64,000 nucleotides of DNA from PCC-9228 sp964477525 (GCA_964477525.1 CAYZHY010000005.1:1-64000); one strand, 5' to 3'. Positions 1-9,124 are shown, counted from the stretch's first letter. Translations and numbers: made by a program. The notes: generated by a model from the letters alone, not told the origin.

Positions 1-65
1 AAAGATTTTATACGAAATCCGTACTGCGAAGACCCGAAAAATTCTCCCACTTCACAACCTGCAGT

Positions 66-107
66 CTTCCTCCCCCTCTTCCCCCTCTTCCCCCTCCTCC
101 CCCTCTA
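66..107. repeat. Pyrimidine-rich short tandem repeat
   Basis: An almost pure C/T tract built from imperfect units of the form CTTCCCCCT and CTCCCC, lying downstream of the lpxC stop (lpxC is read leftward). It has no coding potential. The rest of 1-190 holds nothing I recognise. I see no fabZ gene directly after lpxC. Confidence 0.6.
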
Positions 108-190
108 TATAAAAAGGCGATCTGTACACATCTCATATAAAAATACTATAATCCCAAAAAAATGGATCGCGAAAGCGAACTTCTTTTCGC

Positions 191-1030
191 TCATGCCAAA
201 CACGACTCGATTTGACGAGCTAGTCGAACGTGCAGTTCGTGGCTGGCTTTGTAAGCGATAAAGTGAGCTACCGGAATACGCCCCAATAGGCTCAAATCTC
301 CCACCAGGTCCAAAATCTTATGACGTACTGGTTCGTTGGCAAATCTCAACGGGGGATTCAGCCAATCCCTCTCGCCACAAACCAAGGCATTTTCTAGGGT
401 CCCCCCTTGGATCAATCCTTGTTGGCGCAGTGGTTCTACATAAGCTTGCAGGGTAAATGTCCGCGCTGGTGCAATTTCTGTAGCCCACGTTTCGGCGCTG
501 GCTGACCAACTGTGCCACTGGTTGCCAATGGGGGGCACGGGAAACTCAATGCCGTAAGTAAAGCGCGTTTCGCCGGCAGGAATGGCAGCGGCAAATGCTT
601 CTCCTTGATAAATGCATACGGGTTGGGATAGAGCAGGATTTTCTTTGGCCGAAGCCTCGATCGCTACCGTACCAACTTCTGCGATCGCTTCGGTCCAATT
701 TTTAGCCGAACCATCCAAAACTGGAATTTCCGGTCCGTTTACCTCAATCCGAACATCCGTAATCTCCATGACTGCTAGCGTTGCCAGTAAGTGTTCCACC
801 GTTTGTACGCTAGCTCCTTGCCCCACCAGTTGCGTGGCTAGCTGGCTTTGCTGTACGGCCGCTAGTTGCGCTGGAATCTCCGGTTGCCCCGGCCAATCGA
901 CCCGGACAAAACGGCGATCGCCAGAATTGGCTGGCAGCAGCGATACTTGGGTTTGTTCCCCAGTATGAAGACCTACACCAGAGCGAGAAACTTTACGAGC
1001 CAGTGTATAGCGAGAGTGCGTTGGTTGCAT
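191..1030 (-). CDS. lpxC: UDP-3-O-acyl-N-acetylglucosamine deacetylase LpxC
   Basis: This is the zinc-dependent deacetylase that makes the committed step of lipid A synthesis in the cytosol. At 279 aa it has the short length typical of cyanobacterial LpxC. The expected metal and catalytic residues are visible: His80 in VEHLLATL, His237 and Asp241 in RHKILDLVGD, and a late His near residue 264 (SHELH). The HTGE motif at 22-25 matches the substrate-binding start of the family. It follows the bamA-like gene by 65 bp on the same strand, an arrangement common in cyanobacteria, where purC, omp85 and lpxC often precede fabZ and lpxA. Here fabZ is not seen in the 190 bp that remain. The family assignment is secure. 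Confidence 0.96.
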   Translation of the reverse strand: MQPTHSRYTLARKVSRSGVGLHTGEQTQVSLLPANSGDRRFVRVDWPGQPEIPAQLAAVQQSQLATQLVGQGASVQTVEHLLATLAVMEITDVRIEVNGPEIPVLDGSAKNWTEAIAEVGTVAIEASAKENPALSQPVCIYQGEAFAAAIPAGETRFTYGIEFPVPPIGNQWHSWSASAETWATEIAPARTFTLQAYVEPLRQQGLIQGGTLENALVCGERDWLNPPLRFANEPVRHKILDLVGDLSLLGRIPVAHFIAYKASHELHVRLARQIESCLA

Positions 1031-1095
1031 GAGCCAAACTATCCATAGAAATACTCATCCGAAATCCGATATAAAAAACCACAAAACGGATATCT

Positions 1096-3603
1096 TTAAA
1101 ACTTCTCGCCAATGCCAAAGTGCAAGCGACCGTCTCCTTCATCGTTGATACCATAGTCAACCCGGATCGGTCCCAAAGGCGATTGAATGCGAACGCCTAC
1201 GCCATATCCAAAACCGCTACCGGGTTTGTCGCGTACTTCTGCCGGTTCCCCAGGAACGTTATCGCCGGTTCCCAAATCGGATCCAGCATCGGCAAACAAA
1301 GTCCCGCCAACAATGGCAAACAGCGGAAAACGGTACTCAACGCTGGCTTCGGCAAAAGCACGACCGGTTCCCAACTCGGCTTCGTCGTATCCACGTACGG
1401 AGTTACTTCCCCCAAGGGCAAAAGCTTCGTAAGGAGGCAAATCGCCAATGAAAACGCCTCCCTCGACGTTGAAAGCGATGGTTTGCGGTCCTTCGGAAAA
1501 GTTGAGCCAATCGACAGGGATGTAATAACTGTAACGCCCCTGCAAGCTGTTAAAGAGAATATTGCCCTTCCCTACAGGTATGGATTGTTCTATATTAATG
1601 CGGGCAAAAGAACCAGACGTAGGTTGCTGCTGTTGGTTGCGCAAATCGCGGTTCAAACCAAATTCTAGCGTTAGCAGGTCATCTTTACCGTCGCCACTAA
1701 AACTCAAATCGTTACCCAATTCATCTTCTGGGGTAATTTCGCCATCTTCGTCACGAATGCTAACCCGTTGAAAATCAACTCCCAACGATGCGGTCCATTC
1801 TGCTGGCGATAAAGGATCGTCGGATAGAGGTCGTTGGAAACGAACACCACCACCGAGACGCTGAACCCTTGGGCGATCGCCGTTTTCCAGTTCTACGTCT
1901 TCGTCGCCACCGTCAAAAATCAGCGAAATGGAACGCCGCGTAAACGCATTCACCGTATAAGAAGTGCCATGGGGATCGCCTTTGATCCAAGGATCGGTAA
2001 AGCTGATATCGAACAGCAAGCCGCGTTCGCCGGCCTGGATTTCGGTCCCCAATTTTTGGTTGCGTCCAAATAAATTTTGTTCTTGGAAGCTGACCGTACC
2101 GAACAAACCACTGGTGGTACTAACACCGCCACCTAGACCAATGGAACCGGTATTTTTTTCAATTAAATTAACCACAACGACAGCTTTGCGAGGGTTGTTT
2201 GGTGCGGGGTTGAGTTCCAACCGTACGTCTTCAAAAAGACCCAACTGGAAAATCCGTTGCAAATCAGATTGGATCTGTTGGCGATTGAGAATGTCTCCCG
2301 GTTCGGTCCGCATTTCCCGCAAAACAATATAATCGCGGGTTCTGCCATCCACTGGTTCTCCATCTGGCGTCGTTGGTTCTCCCTGTTCGGTTAAAAACTG
2401 AACTTTAATATTTTCAATCTCACCTTCCGCTACTTTGAGGGTAACGGTTCCATCGTCCCCCACTTGCGGCGATCCAACAACTTGGGCTAGAACGTAGTCA
2501 TTGTCTTGATACCACTGGTTAATTTGGGAGATGCCGTCTTGGAAACGCTGTAAGTTGATAACCTCTCCATATTGGTCGCTAAATGCATTTTGAACCACGC
2601 TGTCTGGTAAAACGCGATCGCCTTGTATTTTTACTTGGTTCAGAACTGGGTTGGGTTCTACCACAAAGGTTACCCGTACCCCCAAAGGCGTATCTTCCGG
2701 TACAGACCGTACTTGAGCAAAGTAACCGGTGGCGTAAATCGAATCGATATCTTGCTGCAATTGCGATCGCGTGGTGGTACGCCCGGGCGTTGTTTCAATA
2801 GCATCGTATACAGTTTGTTCTAACTCGCCTTCTACGCCTTCCACCACTACTTCCGCTACCAAAACTTGAGGTTCTTGTTGCTGTTGCTGCTGTTGGTCTT
2901 GTTGTTGCTGTGGTTGCTGTTGTTGGTCGCTAGGTGGTAAAGATGGCGTTTCGGTTTCGGGTTGCGGCGATTCTGTAGGAAGATCGAGTGGCGACTCGCG
3001 ATCGCCTTCGCCATTGGATTCAGATTCAGATTCCGTCTCCATTTCTATATTGGAAGGCCTTTCTGGTGAATCGGGAGCAGTATCGCCGTCAGATTCTGAA
3101 GAGTCAGTAGGCGTTTGTGTTGGTTGTTGGGCAAAAACTGAGTTCTTTTCTGCCTTGGTGGTTGCTTCTGAAGTCCCAGAAAACAAATTGGTTTCTTTGT
3201 TGGTTTTTTTGCTCGGAGAACGCGGCGATTCCGGCAGCAAAAACTCTGGAGACGGCATGTTGAGAGGTTCTCGAACGGATACTTCCACCTCGGGTGAAGC
3301 AGGCATGGCCTGAGAGTTCTCGTTGTTTTGGTAGGCAGCTACAGAGGCATTCGTTTTATTTTTATTGTCGGCTGCCATCAAAGTCAAGTTACTGACAGCT
3401 ATGCTTTCTGCTGCTGCTGGCTTAACGTGTTGAGCAAGCAGATCTTGTTGCTGCCAGTTTTCTTTTGATGTTTCCGATATTGATGGTTCTGATGCTTCTC
3501 CTACTGGCGTTACCGATGGCGAACGGTGGGCATTCGTAGAATTCGATATACCTAGAGTTGTTGTTAAGCAAATTGCCGTCATCCAAAATGGATATAAACG
3601 CAT
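1096..3603 (-). CDS. bamA: Omp85/BamA-type outer-membrane assembly protein
   Basis: The product is an outer-membrane beta-barrel that inserts other barrel proteins, related to chloroplast Toc75. I place the start at 3603 because that Met begins a good signal peptide (MRLYPFWMTAICLTTTLG), giving 835 aa; the frame stays open upstream to 3738. After the signal comes a low-complexity Ser/Glu/Pro-rich stretch of roughly 200 residues with a poly-Gln run (about 2870-2935). Three POTRA-like repeats follow, then a C-terminal Omp85 barrel of about 330 residues ending in Phe (FGIGEKF), as usual for BamA substrates and relatives. The long disordered, Q-rich linker before the POTRA domains is typical of cyanobacterial Omp85. 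It sits between purC and lpxC on the same strand. Confidence 0.94.
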   Translation of the reverse strand: MRLYPFWMTAICLTTTLGISNSTNAHRSPSVTPVGEASEPSISETSKENWQQQDLLAQHVKPAAAESIAVSNLTLMAADNKNKTNASVAAYQNNENSQAMPASPEVEVSVREPLNMPSPEFLLPESPRSPSKKTNKETNLFSGTSEATTKAEKNSVFAQQPTQTPTDSSESDGDTAPDSPERPSNIEMETESESESNGEGDRESPLDLPTESPQPETETPSLPPSDQQQQPQQQQDQQQQQQQEPQVLVAEVVVEGVEGELEQTVYDAIETTPGRTTTRSQLQQDIDSIYATGYFAQVRSVPEDTPLGVRVTFVVEPNPVLNQVKIQGDRVLPDSVVQNAFSDQYGEVINLQRFQDGISQINQWYQDNDYVLAQVVGSPQVGDDGTVTLKVAEGEIENIKVQFLTEQGEPTTPDGEPVDGRTRDYIVLREMRTEPGDILNRQQIQSDLQRIFQLGLFEDVRLELNPAPNNPRKAVVVVNLIEKNTGSIGLGGGVSTTSGLFGTVSFQEQNLFGRNQKLGTEIQAGERGLLFDISFTDPWIKGDPHGTSYTVNAFTRRSISLIFDGGDEDVELENGDRPRVQRLGGGVRFQRPLSDDPLSPAEWTASLGVDFQRVSIRDEDGEITPEDELGNDLSFSGDGKDDLLTLEFGLNRDLRNQQQQPTSGSFARINIEQSIPVGKGNILFNSLQGRYSYYIPVDWLNFSEGPQTIAFNVEGGVFIGDLPPYEAFALGGSNSVRGYDEAELGTGRAFAEASVEYRFPLFAIVGGTLFADAGSDLGTGDNVPGEPAEVRDKPGSGFGYGVGVRIQSPLGPIRVDYGINDEGDGRLHFGIGEKF

Positions 3604-3815
3604 AGTTTTCACTTTGGTTTGGAATCTCCACACACCATAAAGAAAGTACGCCAAAGATTGGCCGTACTTAATAGCAATTTCCATCACCCCAGACGCAGGT
3701 TGGCCGGAAAATTCCGCAAGGGAAAGTACCACCACCAAAAACCATGGCCAAGGCTAGCTGGTGGTCTGGAAATTGATGAAATTCATTTTGCTGTTTCCAA
3801 GTAGCTACTGCCAGG

Positions 3816-4568
3816 TTAATGACTGGTCACGCGATCGAGAACTTGTTGGTAGGCAGCTTCTACCTCCCCTAAATTTTGACGGAAGCGGTCTTTATCCAAA
3901 ACACGTTTTTGGGGATCGCCTTCCGATTGTTGCCACAAACGACAGGTATCGGGACTTATTTCGTCAGCAAGCAGCAAAGTACCGGAGGCAAATTGACTGG
4001 AAGCCCCTGCCGTAGGTGGCACCATACCAAATTCCAGCTTGAAGTCTACCAGAGTAATGTCACATTCGCTGAAAAAGTCCCTGAGAATTTGATTGATGCG
4101 CAAGCAATAGTTTTCAATCGTTTGGATTTGCTCTGGCGTAGCTACTTCTAGCAACTGCAAGCGATCGCGCGTTAGCAACGGATCGCCTAGTTCGTCGTTT
4201 TTATAGCAAAATTCCACCAATGGTTTGGGCAAAACTTTTCCTAAAGGCAATCCGGTTTGGCGGCACAAACTTCCTGCAGCTATATTGCGGATAATCGCTT
4301 CGATGGGCACAATATCTACCCGCAACACTCGCATTTGACCGGCAGCCGGCGAATCAATGAAATGGGTAGGAATCCCAGCTGCTTGCAGCAGTTGAAACAA
4401 ACGGGTAGAAATTTTACAGTTCATTTCCCCTTTGCCAACAATTTGCCCGCGTTTTTGCGCGTTAAAAGCCGTGGCATCATCTTTAAAATGAACCAATAAA
4501 ATATCTGGCTCGTCGGTTTTGTATACGACTTTGGCTTTTCCTTCGTATAATTTTTCGTTGGCTGACAT
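3816..4568 (-). CDS. purC: SAICAR synthetase PurC
   Basis: Phosphoribosylaminoimidazole-succinocarboxamide synthase joins CAIR and aspartate using ATP in de novo purine synthesis. The 250 aa length is standard. The N-terminus LYEGKAKVVY, the ATP-site segment FKDDATAFNAQKRG, and the late motifs DFKLEFG and LADEISPDTCRLW are characteristic of the family. It is the first gene of a minus-strand run with bamA and lpxC, but 212 bp separate it from bamA, so co-transcription is uncertain. Confidence 0.97.
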   Translation of the reverse strand: MSANEKLYEGKAKVVYKTDEPDILLVHFKDDATAFNAQKRGQIVGKGEMNCKISTRLFQLLQAAGIPTHFIDSPAAGQMRVLRVDIVPIEAIIRNIAAGSLCRQTGLPLGKVLPKPLVEFCYKNDELGDPLLTRDRLQLLEVATPEQIQTIENYCLRINQILRDFFSECDITLVDFKLEFGMVPPTAGASSQFASGTLLLADEISPDTCRLWQQSEGDPQKRVLDKDRFRQNLGEVEAAYQQVLDRVTSH

Positions 4569-4612
4569 AATGAAGTCGTTAAGAATCTCAATCCAATAAA
4601 AAAAAACATGAG

Positions 4613-4634
4613 CGCGGCAAGCGCGGCAAGCGAT
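4613..4634. repeat. Short direct repeat GCGCGGCAA x2
   Basis: Two adjacent copies of GCGCGGCAA followed by GCGATCGAT, in the leader upstream of purC (minus strand). It is small and may be incidental. Confidence 0.4.
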
Positions 4635-4694
4635 CGATAGAAATTGAGTTTTCTCCTGCTTTCCCCCCTGTTCCCACCTCTCCCATCTACCGAG

Positions 4695-5204
4695 CTACCT
4701 AGGCTGAATGGGCAACATCCATTCCCGTTCTTTTTGGTTCCAAAGTGGTATTTCCGTCTCGCCAACAACATAAGGTCCCCAGTAGATACGGGAACCATCT
4801 TGGGCAAACACAACTAGAATATCACCTGGTCGCAGGCGTAAATCTTGTTGGGGCAGCGATAAAATCATACCTCTTACCCGACCTTCTTGAGGCGCAAAAT
4901 CCCAGTGTATGGTTTCTTTCGGAGCATTGGAGTCTCCTGTATAACGTCGCAATACCACCCGTACCGGATGGGATGACTGGTTGCTTACACGTAAGGTTCC
5001 AAATTGGGCGTTGGAGGCGGCGCTCTCTGTTTGCCCTGATTGTTGAATTTGGTGGAATTCTATGCTTGGTACTGGCGGTAGCAACGACAATAAAGGAGGT
5101 ACGATGGGCGGCGAAGATGTCGGCGTACGAACGGCAACTACCAAATGCCACATCCCTATGAAAACGCTCGCTGAAAGGACGCACAAAAGGACAGCGGAAG
5201 CCAA
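4695..5204 (-). CDS. Membrane-anchored hypothetical protein, possibly interrupted near its start
   Basis: I do not recognise the family. The readable frame begins with a TTG codon at 5204 and gives 169 aa: a hydrophobic segment (about residues 1-25) followed by a Pro-rich linker and a soluble domain, likely periplasmic. The start is odd. Directly upstream in the same frame lies TAA (5211-5213), and before it an ATG at 5249 that would encode MKFESWLQRNPA. Read through the stop, the protein would have a normal cytosolic leader plus a complete transmembrane helix (VALASAVLLCVLSA...). Neither start has a convincing Shine-Dalgarno site. Either a nonsense mutation or base-call error has broken the gene, or translation really begins at TTG. 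Confidence 0.6.
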   Translation of the reverse strand: MASAVLLCVLSASVFIGMWHLVVAVRTPTSSPPIVPPLLSLLPPVPSIEFHQIQQSGQTESAASNAQFGTLRVSNQSSHPVRVVLRRYTGDSNAPKETIHWDFAPQEGRVRGMILSLPQQDLRLRPGDILVVFAQDGSRIYWGPYVVGETEIPLWNQKEREWMLPIQPR

Positions 5205-5427
5205 GGCAACTTATGCTGGGTTGCGTTGAAGCCAACTTTCGAACTTCATGGAAGATGCAATATCACAGAAATAAAAAAAAGAGCTAGAACACGGAACCAG
5301 GTTCGGGTGCTATTGTGAAAAAATAAACAAAAATGAACCGAGCGGTTTGAGCGGTTGCCAACGTGCCGATGGTGCCGATTGCGTTTCAGTCTGGAAAAAT
5401 CGTCGCCATTAACTAGGAAATGCCAAG

Positions 5428-5760
5428 ATGCAAGATACACGTTTGAATGGTTTAATTCGCTTGCTCCAACAGCAGTGGCTGGGATGGTTGCGTAACCCGT
5501 GGAGGCGGATTTCGCTGGCAGTGATTTTGTTATTATTTGGTTTTTTTCTGGGAACGGCTATTTCTACCATAGCGGGTCAAAACTCCAGACAAGATATTTT
5601 GGTAGCAGCGATTACTTTATTTGTTACCGAAACCATCAGTCGCGTCGTCTACGCCCGCCAACGTAACAGTAATTTGGGAGTTTCGCTGGAGTTGTTAAAT
5701 GCTCTCAAAATTGGATTGGTTTATAGTCTGTTTGTGGAAGCGTTAAAACTGGGGTCTTAG
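5428..5760 (+). CDS. Ycf20-like protein (DUF565)
   Basis: A 110 aa membrane protein of the Ycf20/DUF565 family, found in cyanobacteria and on some algal plastid genomes. In plants and algae, nuclear relatives have been linked to non-photochemical quenching. Two to three hydrophobic segments are visible (about 28-48, 55-72 and 92-107). The conserved-looking stretch TETISRVVYARQRN lies between the second and third. The start ATG at 5428 is the first good one. It is followed by glycerate kinase after about 55 bp. Confidence 0.85.
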   Translation: MQDTRLNGLIRLLQQQWLGWLRNPWRRISLAVILLLFGFFLGTAISTIAGQNSRQDILVAAITLFVTETISRVVYARQRNSNLGVSLELLNALKIGLVYSLFVEALKLGS

Positions 5761-5814
5761 TTTTCGCTATTTTATGGGTTTTGATTGTCGGTAAGTTTCG
5801 TTGAAATTGACTTC

Positions 5815-6864
5815 ATGAAGGAACTTGAAGGCATACTGCAAGCGTTGATACGGGAGAAATCTCTCTCACCAGCTACGTGGCAACAGCTAGAACGTTGGGA
5901 ACTGGACCATCCCAACACTTCCCAAGTTTGGGGAATCGATCGCCACAATGTTCGCGAGATTCTGCAACAGCGATCGCAGCAGTTTCTCTCGTTGTTACAA
6001 CAGCAGGAACGCTTTCCCCTGGACCAAAGCAGTTTGTTGCTTCCCCTTTGGCAGTTTTGGTTGCCCCTAGCTCAGTGGCTGGTTCGCCAGCGAAGCCAGC
6101 GATCGCGTCCTCTGGTGCAAGGGATTTTGGGGCTACAGGGAACTGGCAAAACCACCATGGCCAGAAGTTTGAGCCTCATTTTAGAACATTGGGGCTATGC
6201 TGCGGTCAATCTCTCTTTAGATGACCTCTACAAGTCTTACACCCAGCGCCAGCAGTTGCAACAAGAAGATCCCCGCCTGATTTGGCGAGGACCTCCGGGA
6301 ACGCACGATGTGGCTGCGGGTATAGAGGTTTTAGATCGATTGTGCCAATCTCAGGGCACTTCTCCCATCGCAATTCCACGTTTTGACAAGTCTGCTTTTG
6401 GTGGTGCTGGCGATCGCGGCGAACCCGAATGGGTCTATGGTGCCGATATCGTTTTCTTTGAAGGTTGGTTTGTGGGCGTACAACCTTTGCCATCTCTTCC
6501 CGAACTCCTTCCCGAACCCATTGTCACGGAAAGCGATCGCGCTTTTGCTGCCGACTGCAACCAAAGATTGTACGAGTATATTCCCCTGTGGAACTGTTTG
6601 GACTCTCTGGTGGTATTATCCCCAAGCGACTATCGCTATTCTCTTCAGTGGCGTCGGGAAGCCGAACAGAAAATGAAAGCCACTGGCCAATCCGGACAAA
6701 CCGATGCACAAATCGAGCAATTTGTCAAGTATTTTTGGAAGGCCCTACATCCACAGCTATACGTCACACCTTTGCTACAAAGAAAAGATCGGGTAGACCT
6801 AGTTGCAGAACTAGATGCTACCCACAACATTGCTGCCATTTACGCACCACCGAGCAACCACTAA
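5815..6864 (+). CDS. D-glycerate 3-kinase (plant/cyanobacterial GLYK type)
   Basis: This enzyme phosphorylates glycerate to 3-phosphoglycerate and closes the photorespiratory cycle. The protein is 349 aa from the ATG at 5815; an upstream TTG at 5785 is less likely. A P-loop, GLQGTGKTT, sits near residues 106-114. It is followed by SLDDLYKSYTQR and RGPPGTHD, both hallmarks of the P-loop GLYK family related to phosphoribulokinase. FFEGWFVGVQPL matches the family's GWxxG region. The gene is on the plus strand after the Ycf20-like gene and converges with the TPR gene downstream. Confidence 0.93.
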   Translation: MKELEGILQALIREKSLSPATWQQLERWELDHPNTSQVWGIDRHNVREILQQRSQQFLSLLQQQERFPLDQSSLLLPLWQFWLPLAQWLVRQRSQRSRPLVQGILGLQGTGKTTMARSLSLILEHWGYAAVNLSLDDLYKSYTQRQQLQQEDPRLIWRGPPGTHDVAAGIEVLDRLCQSQGTSPIAIPRFDKSAFGGAGDRGEPEWVYGADIVFFEGWFVGVQPLPSLPELLPEPIVTESDRAFAADCNQRLYEYIPLWNCLDSLVVLSPSDYRYSLQWRREAEQKMKATGQSGQTDAQIEQFVKYFWKALHPQLYVTPLLQRKDRVDLVAELDATHNIAAIYAPPSNH

Positions 6865-6871
6865 TCGCCAG

Positions 6872-7924
6872 CTACCCTTCTTCACTAACTTTTTGAGGCT
6901 CAGACTGTTGGGCTTGAGACTGTGNNNNNNNNNNNNNNNNNNNNNNNNNNNNNNNNNNNNNNNNNNNNNNNNNNNNNNNNNNNNNNNNNNNNNNNNNNNN
7001 NNNNNNNNNNNNNNNNNNNNNNNNTTGAGATTGTGTTGTTTCAGACTGCTGAGTTTGAGACTGTGGTGTTTCAGACTGTTGAGCCTCAGACTGTGCCTCC
7101 ACTTGTTTCAACTGAGCGTTAATTTGGTCCTTAAACTTGGGAGGTGCAAGTTCGGACGCTGTAGAAAATAAAGGCTTGGCTTGCTCTACTTTGCCTTGTT
7201 CGGCAAATACCAAAGCTTTTGCCAGAACCGGTCGAAAATCGCTTTCATCCTTGCTAATAGCGTCATTGTAAACCGCAACGGCTTCATCGTAGCGTTCCTG
7301 GCTGGCATAAACTTGCCCCAAAATTAACTTGATGGAAGCTACATCGACATCATTCGATTCCACTTCCTCCAATTGTGGTGCTTTTTTCAGCGTATCCTGC
7401 AATAGGCCAATAGCCGCTTGCGGACGTTCGGTGCGCAACAGCAGCGTCGTCAACCCTTGTAATGCCGGAACGTAAGCAGGCCGGGAGTTTAGAATTTCTC
7501 GGTATACACCAGCAGCACCTTCCATATCTCCCAAATACTGCTTGGTTTGTGCCAGCAAAACGCTATAGCTGGGTTCTTCCGGATGCAAGTCTGCTAATTT
7601 TTGTAAAGGCTCGACCGTGCCCTCTAAATTGCCCAACTGCAGGCGAACATCCACCAATCCCCGCAAAGCATTTTCATTTTCTGGTTCCTTTTGCAGTACG
7701 GCTTCATATCCGCGTTCTTGGGATTTTAATTGTTCTTGACTCGGTTGTTCCGACTGCGATGAAGTGCCGTTTTGTACGGCAGATACTTGTTGTTGGTCGC
7801 GATTGGTCGTTTGATTGGCTTGCAAGGTATCGCCAATCAAGGGAGCAAAACTTAGTCCCAAAAAAGCCACAACGCCAATAGCAACAACAATACCGATAAT
7901 CCAGCGTCCGCGTTGGTTATTCAC
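6872..7924 (-). CDS. Membrane-anchored tetratricopeptide-repeat protein (contains assembly gap)
   Basis: The N-terminus (residues 1-32) is a short basic leader plus one transmembrane helix, so the rest probably faces the periplasm or lumen. Residues about 70-265 form several TPR units (for example YEAVLQKEPENENALRGLVDVRLQLGN begins one). The C-terminus is a Gln/Ser/Thr-rich tail of repeats such as QSETPQSQTQ. A run of 100 N (6925-7024) falls inside that tail, so its true length is unknown; the frames on both sides agree with one another. TPR proteins mediate protein contacts; no specific partner can be inferred. Related anchored TPR proteins are common in cyanobacteria. Confidence 0.85.
   Translation of the reverse strand: MNNQRGRWIIGIVVAIGVVAFLGLSFAPLIGDTLQANQTTNRDQQQVSAVQNGTSSQSEQPSQEQLKSQERGYEAVLQKEPENENALRGLVDVRLQLGNLEGTVEPLQKLADLHPEEPSYSVLLAQTKQYLGDMEGAAGVYREILNSRPAYVPALQGLTTLLLRTERPQAAIGLLQDTLKKAPQLEEVESNDVDVASIKLILGQVYASQERYDEAVAVYNDAISKDESDFRPVLAKALVFAEQGKVEQAKPLFSTASELAPPKFKDQINAQLKQVEAQSEAQQSETPQSQTQQSETTQSQXXXXXXXXXXXXXXXXXXXXXXXXXXXXXXXXXXQSQAQQSEPQKVSEEG
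6925..7024. other. Assembly gap (100 N) in a repetitive coding tail
   Basis: Exactly 100 N, the conventional placeholder for a gap of unknown size. The flanking sequence on both sides is the same QSQ/QSE codon repeat, which explains why assembly failed here. Confidence 0.97.
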
Positions 7925-8200
7925 GAATAATTTCCTTGAATTCTACGACCATTATCCTCCACCATTTTCCCATTGAAAATGGGAAGGTAGGGAATAGACA
8001 GCGTTCAAACTGCCAGCATAGGAAAGTGTAGGAAAGCGGGGAAGACTATAAATTGACCAATATTGCCACAAAATTTTACAGATTTTTCCGTTTGAGTAAT
8101 GCATTCAGTAGAATAGGCACACCAATATCGATATCCATTTGCGGGGTCGTTTTTGGTACAAAAAAAGAAATGTGTCTCCGCTATCAGGAGGTTTTATTTC

Positions 8201-9124
8201 ATGAATTCCGTTCCCAACCAATTTCCTCCTTCTGAGGAACCCCTTCCTTCTGAAATTCCCCCTACAGAAAATTCTCCCTCGACATCGCCAGAAACAGCCA
8301 ATGGTGAACCATCCCACGATCGCAGCCATGCTGCCGAACAAGCGCCAACGCGATCGCATCCCATTCCCCCACCTGGGGAAAAAATGCAATATCGAGCCAT
8401 TGGATTGCTCAAAGGCAAATACACGCCTTCAAAAGAACATTTCAATCAGGGAATTCTGCTCACCGAAGATGGCACGATCGTCGATGCGGTTCTGTTAGGG
8501 CGCATCATGAGCTTGCTCAAGAAGCATCTTAGTTTGGAGGAAGAACATCTTTGGGTGGTGTACCCGCGACCTCGCCAACAAGAAGGCAATCTCCACGCAC
8601 AAATTGTCGGCGTTTGGGAACCGGAAAATTTAGCCCAAGATCGAGCCCCCTCTAGCGATCGCGAAGCTTCCCCTTTACCTATCGAAGATGGCTTTTTCTC
8701 CATTCGCGGTGAAGTCGTTTACCAATCCGAACCAGACCAACGTATTGTGGTCAAAATTCGACAGTCACCGCGCAAACAGGACAAGAAGCCTCGTTTTTTC
8801 AAGCTAACACTTACCGGTACGCTCAATCAAAAGGCAGTAGGTCGTTTTTGGGATTTACAAATACAACGCCAAGGTAATGCATTGGTCATTCAATCTGGTG
8901 AAGATGTTGGCGTTGTTCCCAAGCGTAAAAGCAAAAAACCTAAGAAAAACAAATCGAAACAACCCCATCGCCATCAAAAGCCAGTTCGCAAAAACCGCGA
9001 TCGCAGCTCCAAACCAGCCCCACCGAAAAAACGCCAGGCATCTGACAGCTCGGATGACAGCTCGGAAAACTCAACTCCCAACCAGTCTACACCTATAAAA
9101 CCCAAAAACAACGATCGCCAATAG
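8201..9124 (+). CDS. Uncharacterised protein with Pro/Ser-rich N-terminus and Lys/Arg-rich tail
   Basis: The start at 8201 is chosen because AGGAGG lies about nine bases upstream; a longer frame from 8153 has no such site. The product is 307 aa. Residues 1-60 are rich in Pro, Ser and Glu and probably disordered. The middle (about 70-245) looks folded, with LLKGKYTPS and WVVYPRPRQ in its first half and FSIRGEVVYQ and FFKLTLTG in its second. The last 70 residues are strongly basic and low-complexity. A folded core with a basic tail suggests nucleic-acid or ribosome contact, but that is inference. I do not recognise the family; there are no membrane segments. Confidence 0.85.
   Translation: MNSVPNQFPPSEEPLPSEIPPTENSPSTSPETANGEPSHDRSHAAEQAPTRSHPIPPPGEKMQYRAIGLLKGKYTPSKEHFNQGILLTEDGTIVDAVLLGRIMSLLKKHLSLEEEHLWVVYPRPRQQEGNLHAQIVGVWEPENLAQDRAPSSDREASPLPIEDGFFSIRGEVVYQSEPDQRIVVKIRQSPRKQDKKPRFFKLTLTGTLNQKAVGRFWDLQIQRQGNALVIQSGEDVGVVPKRKSKKPKKNKSKQPHRHQKPVRKNRDRSSKPAPPKKRQASDSSDDSSENSTPNQSTPIKPKNNDRQ

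Noticed and set aside
2870..2935. CTG/TTG trinucleotide tract as a separate repeat element
   Set aside because: It is in frame within the Omp85 gene and encodes its poly-Gln linker; there is no sign of an independent element.
3604..3738. Longer N-terminus of the Omp85-type gene
   Set aside because: The extra 45 residues precede a complete signal peptide that begins at the Met at 3603; a signal peptide should be at the very start.
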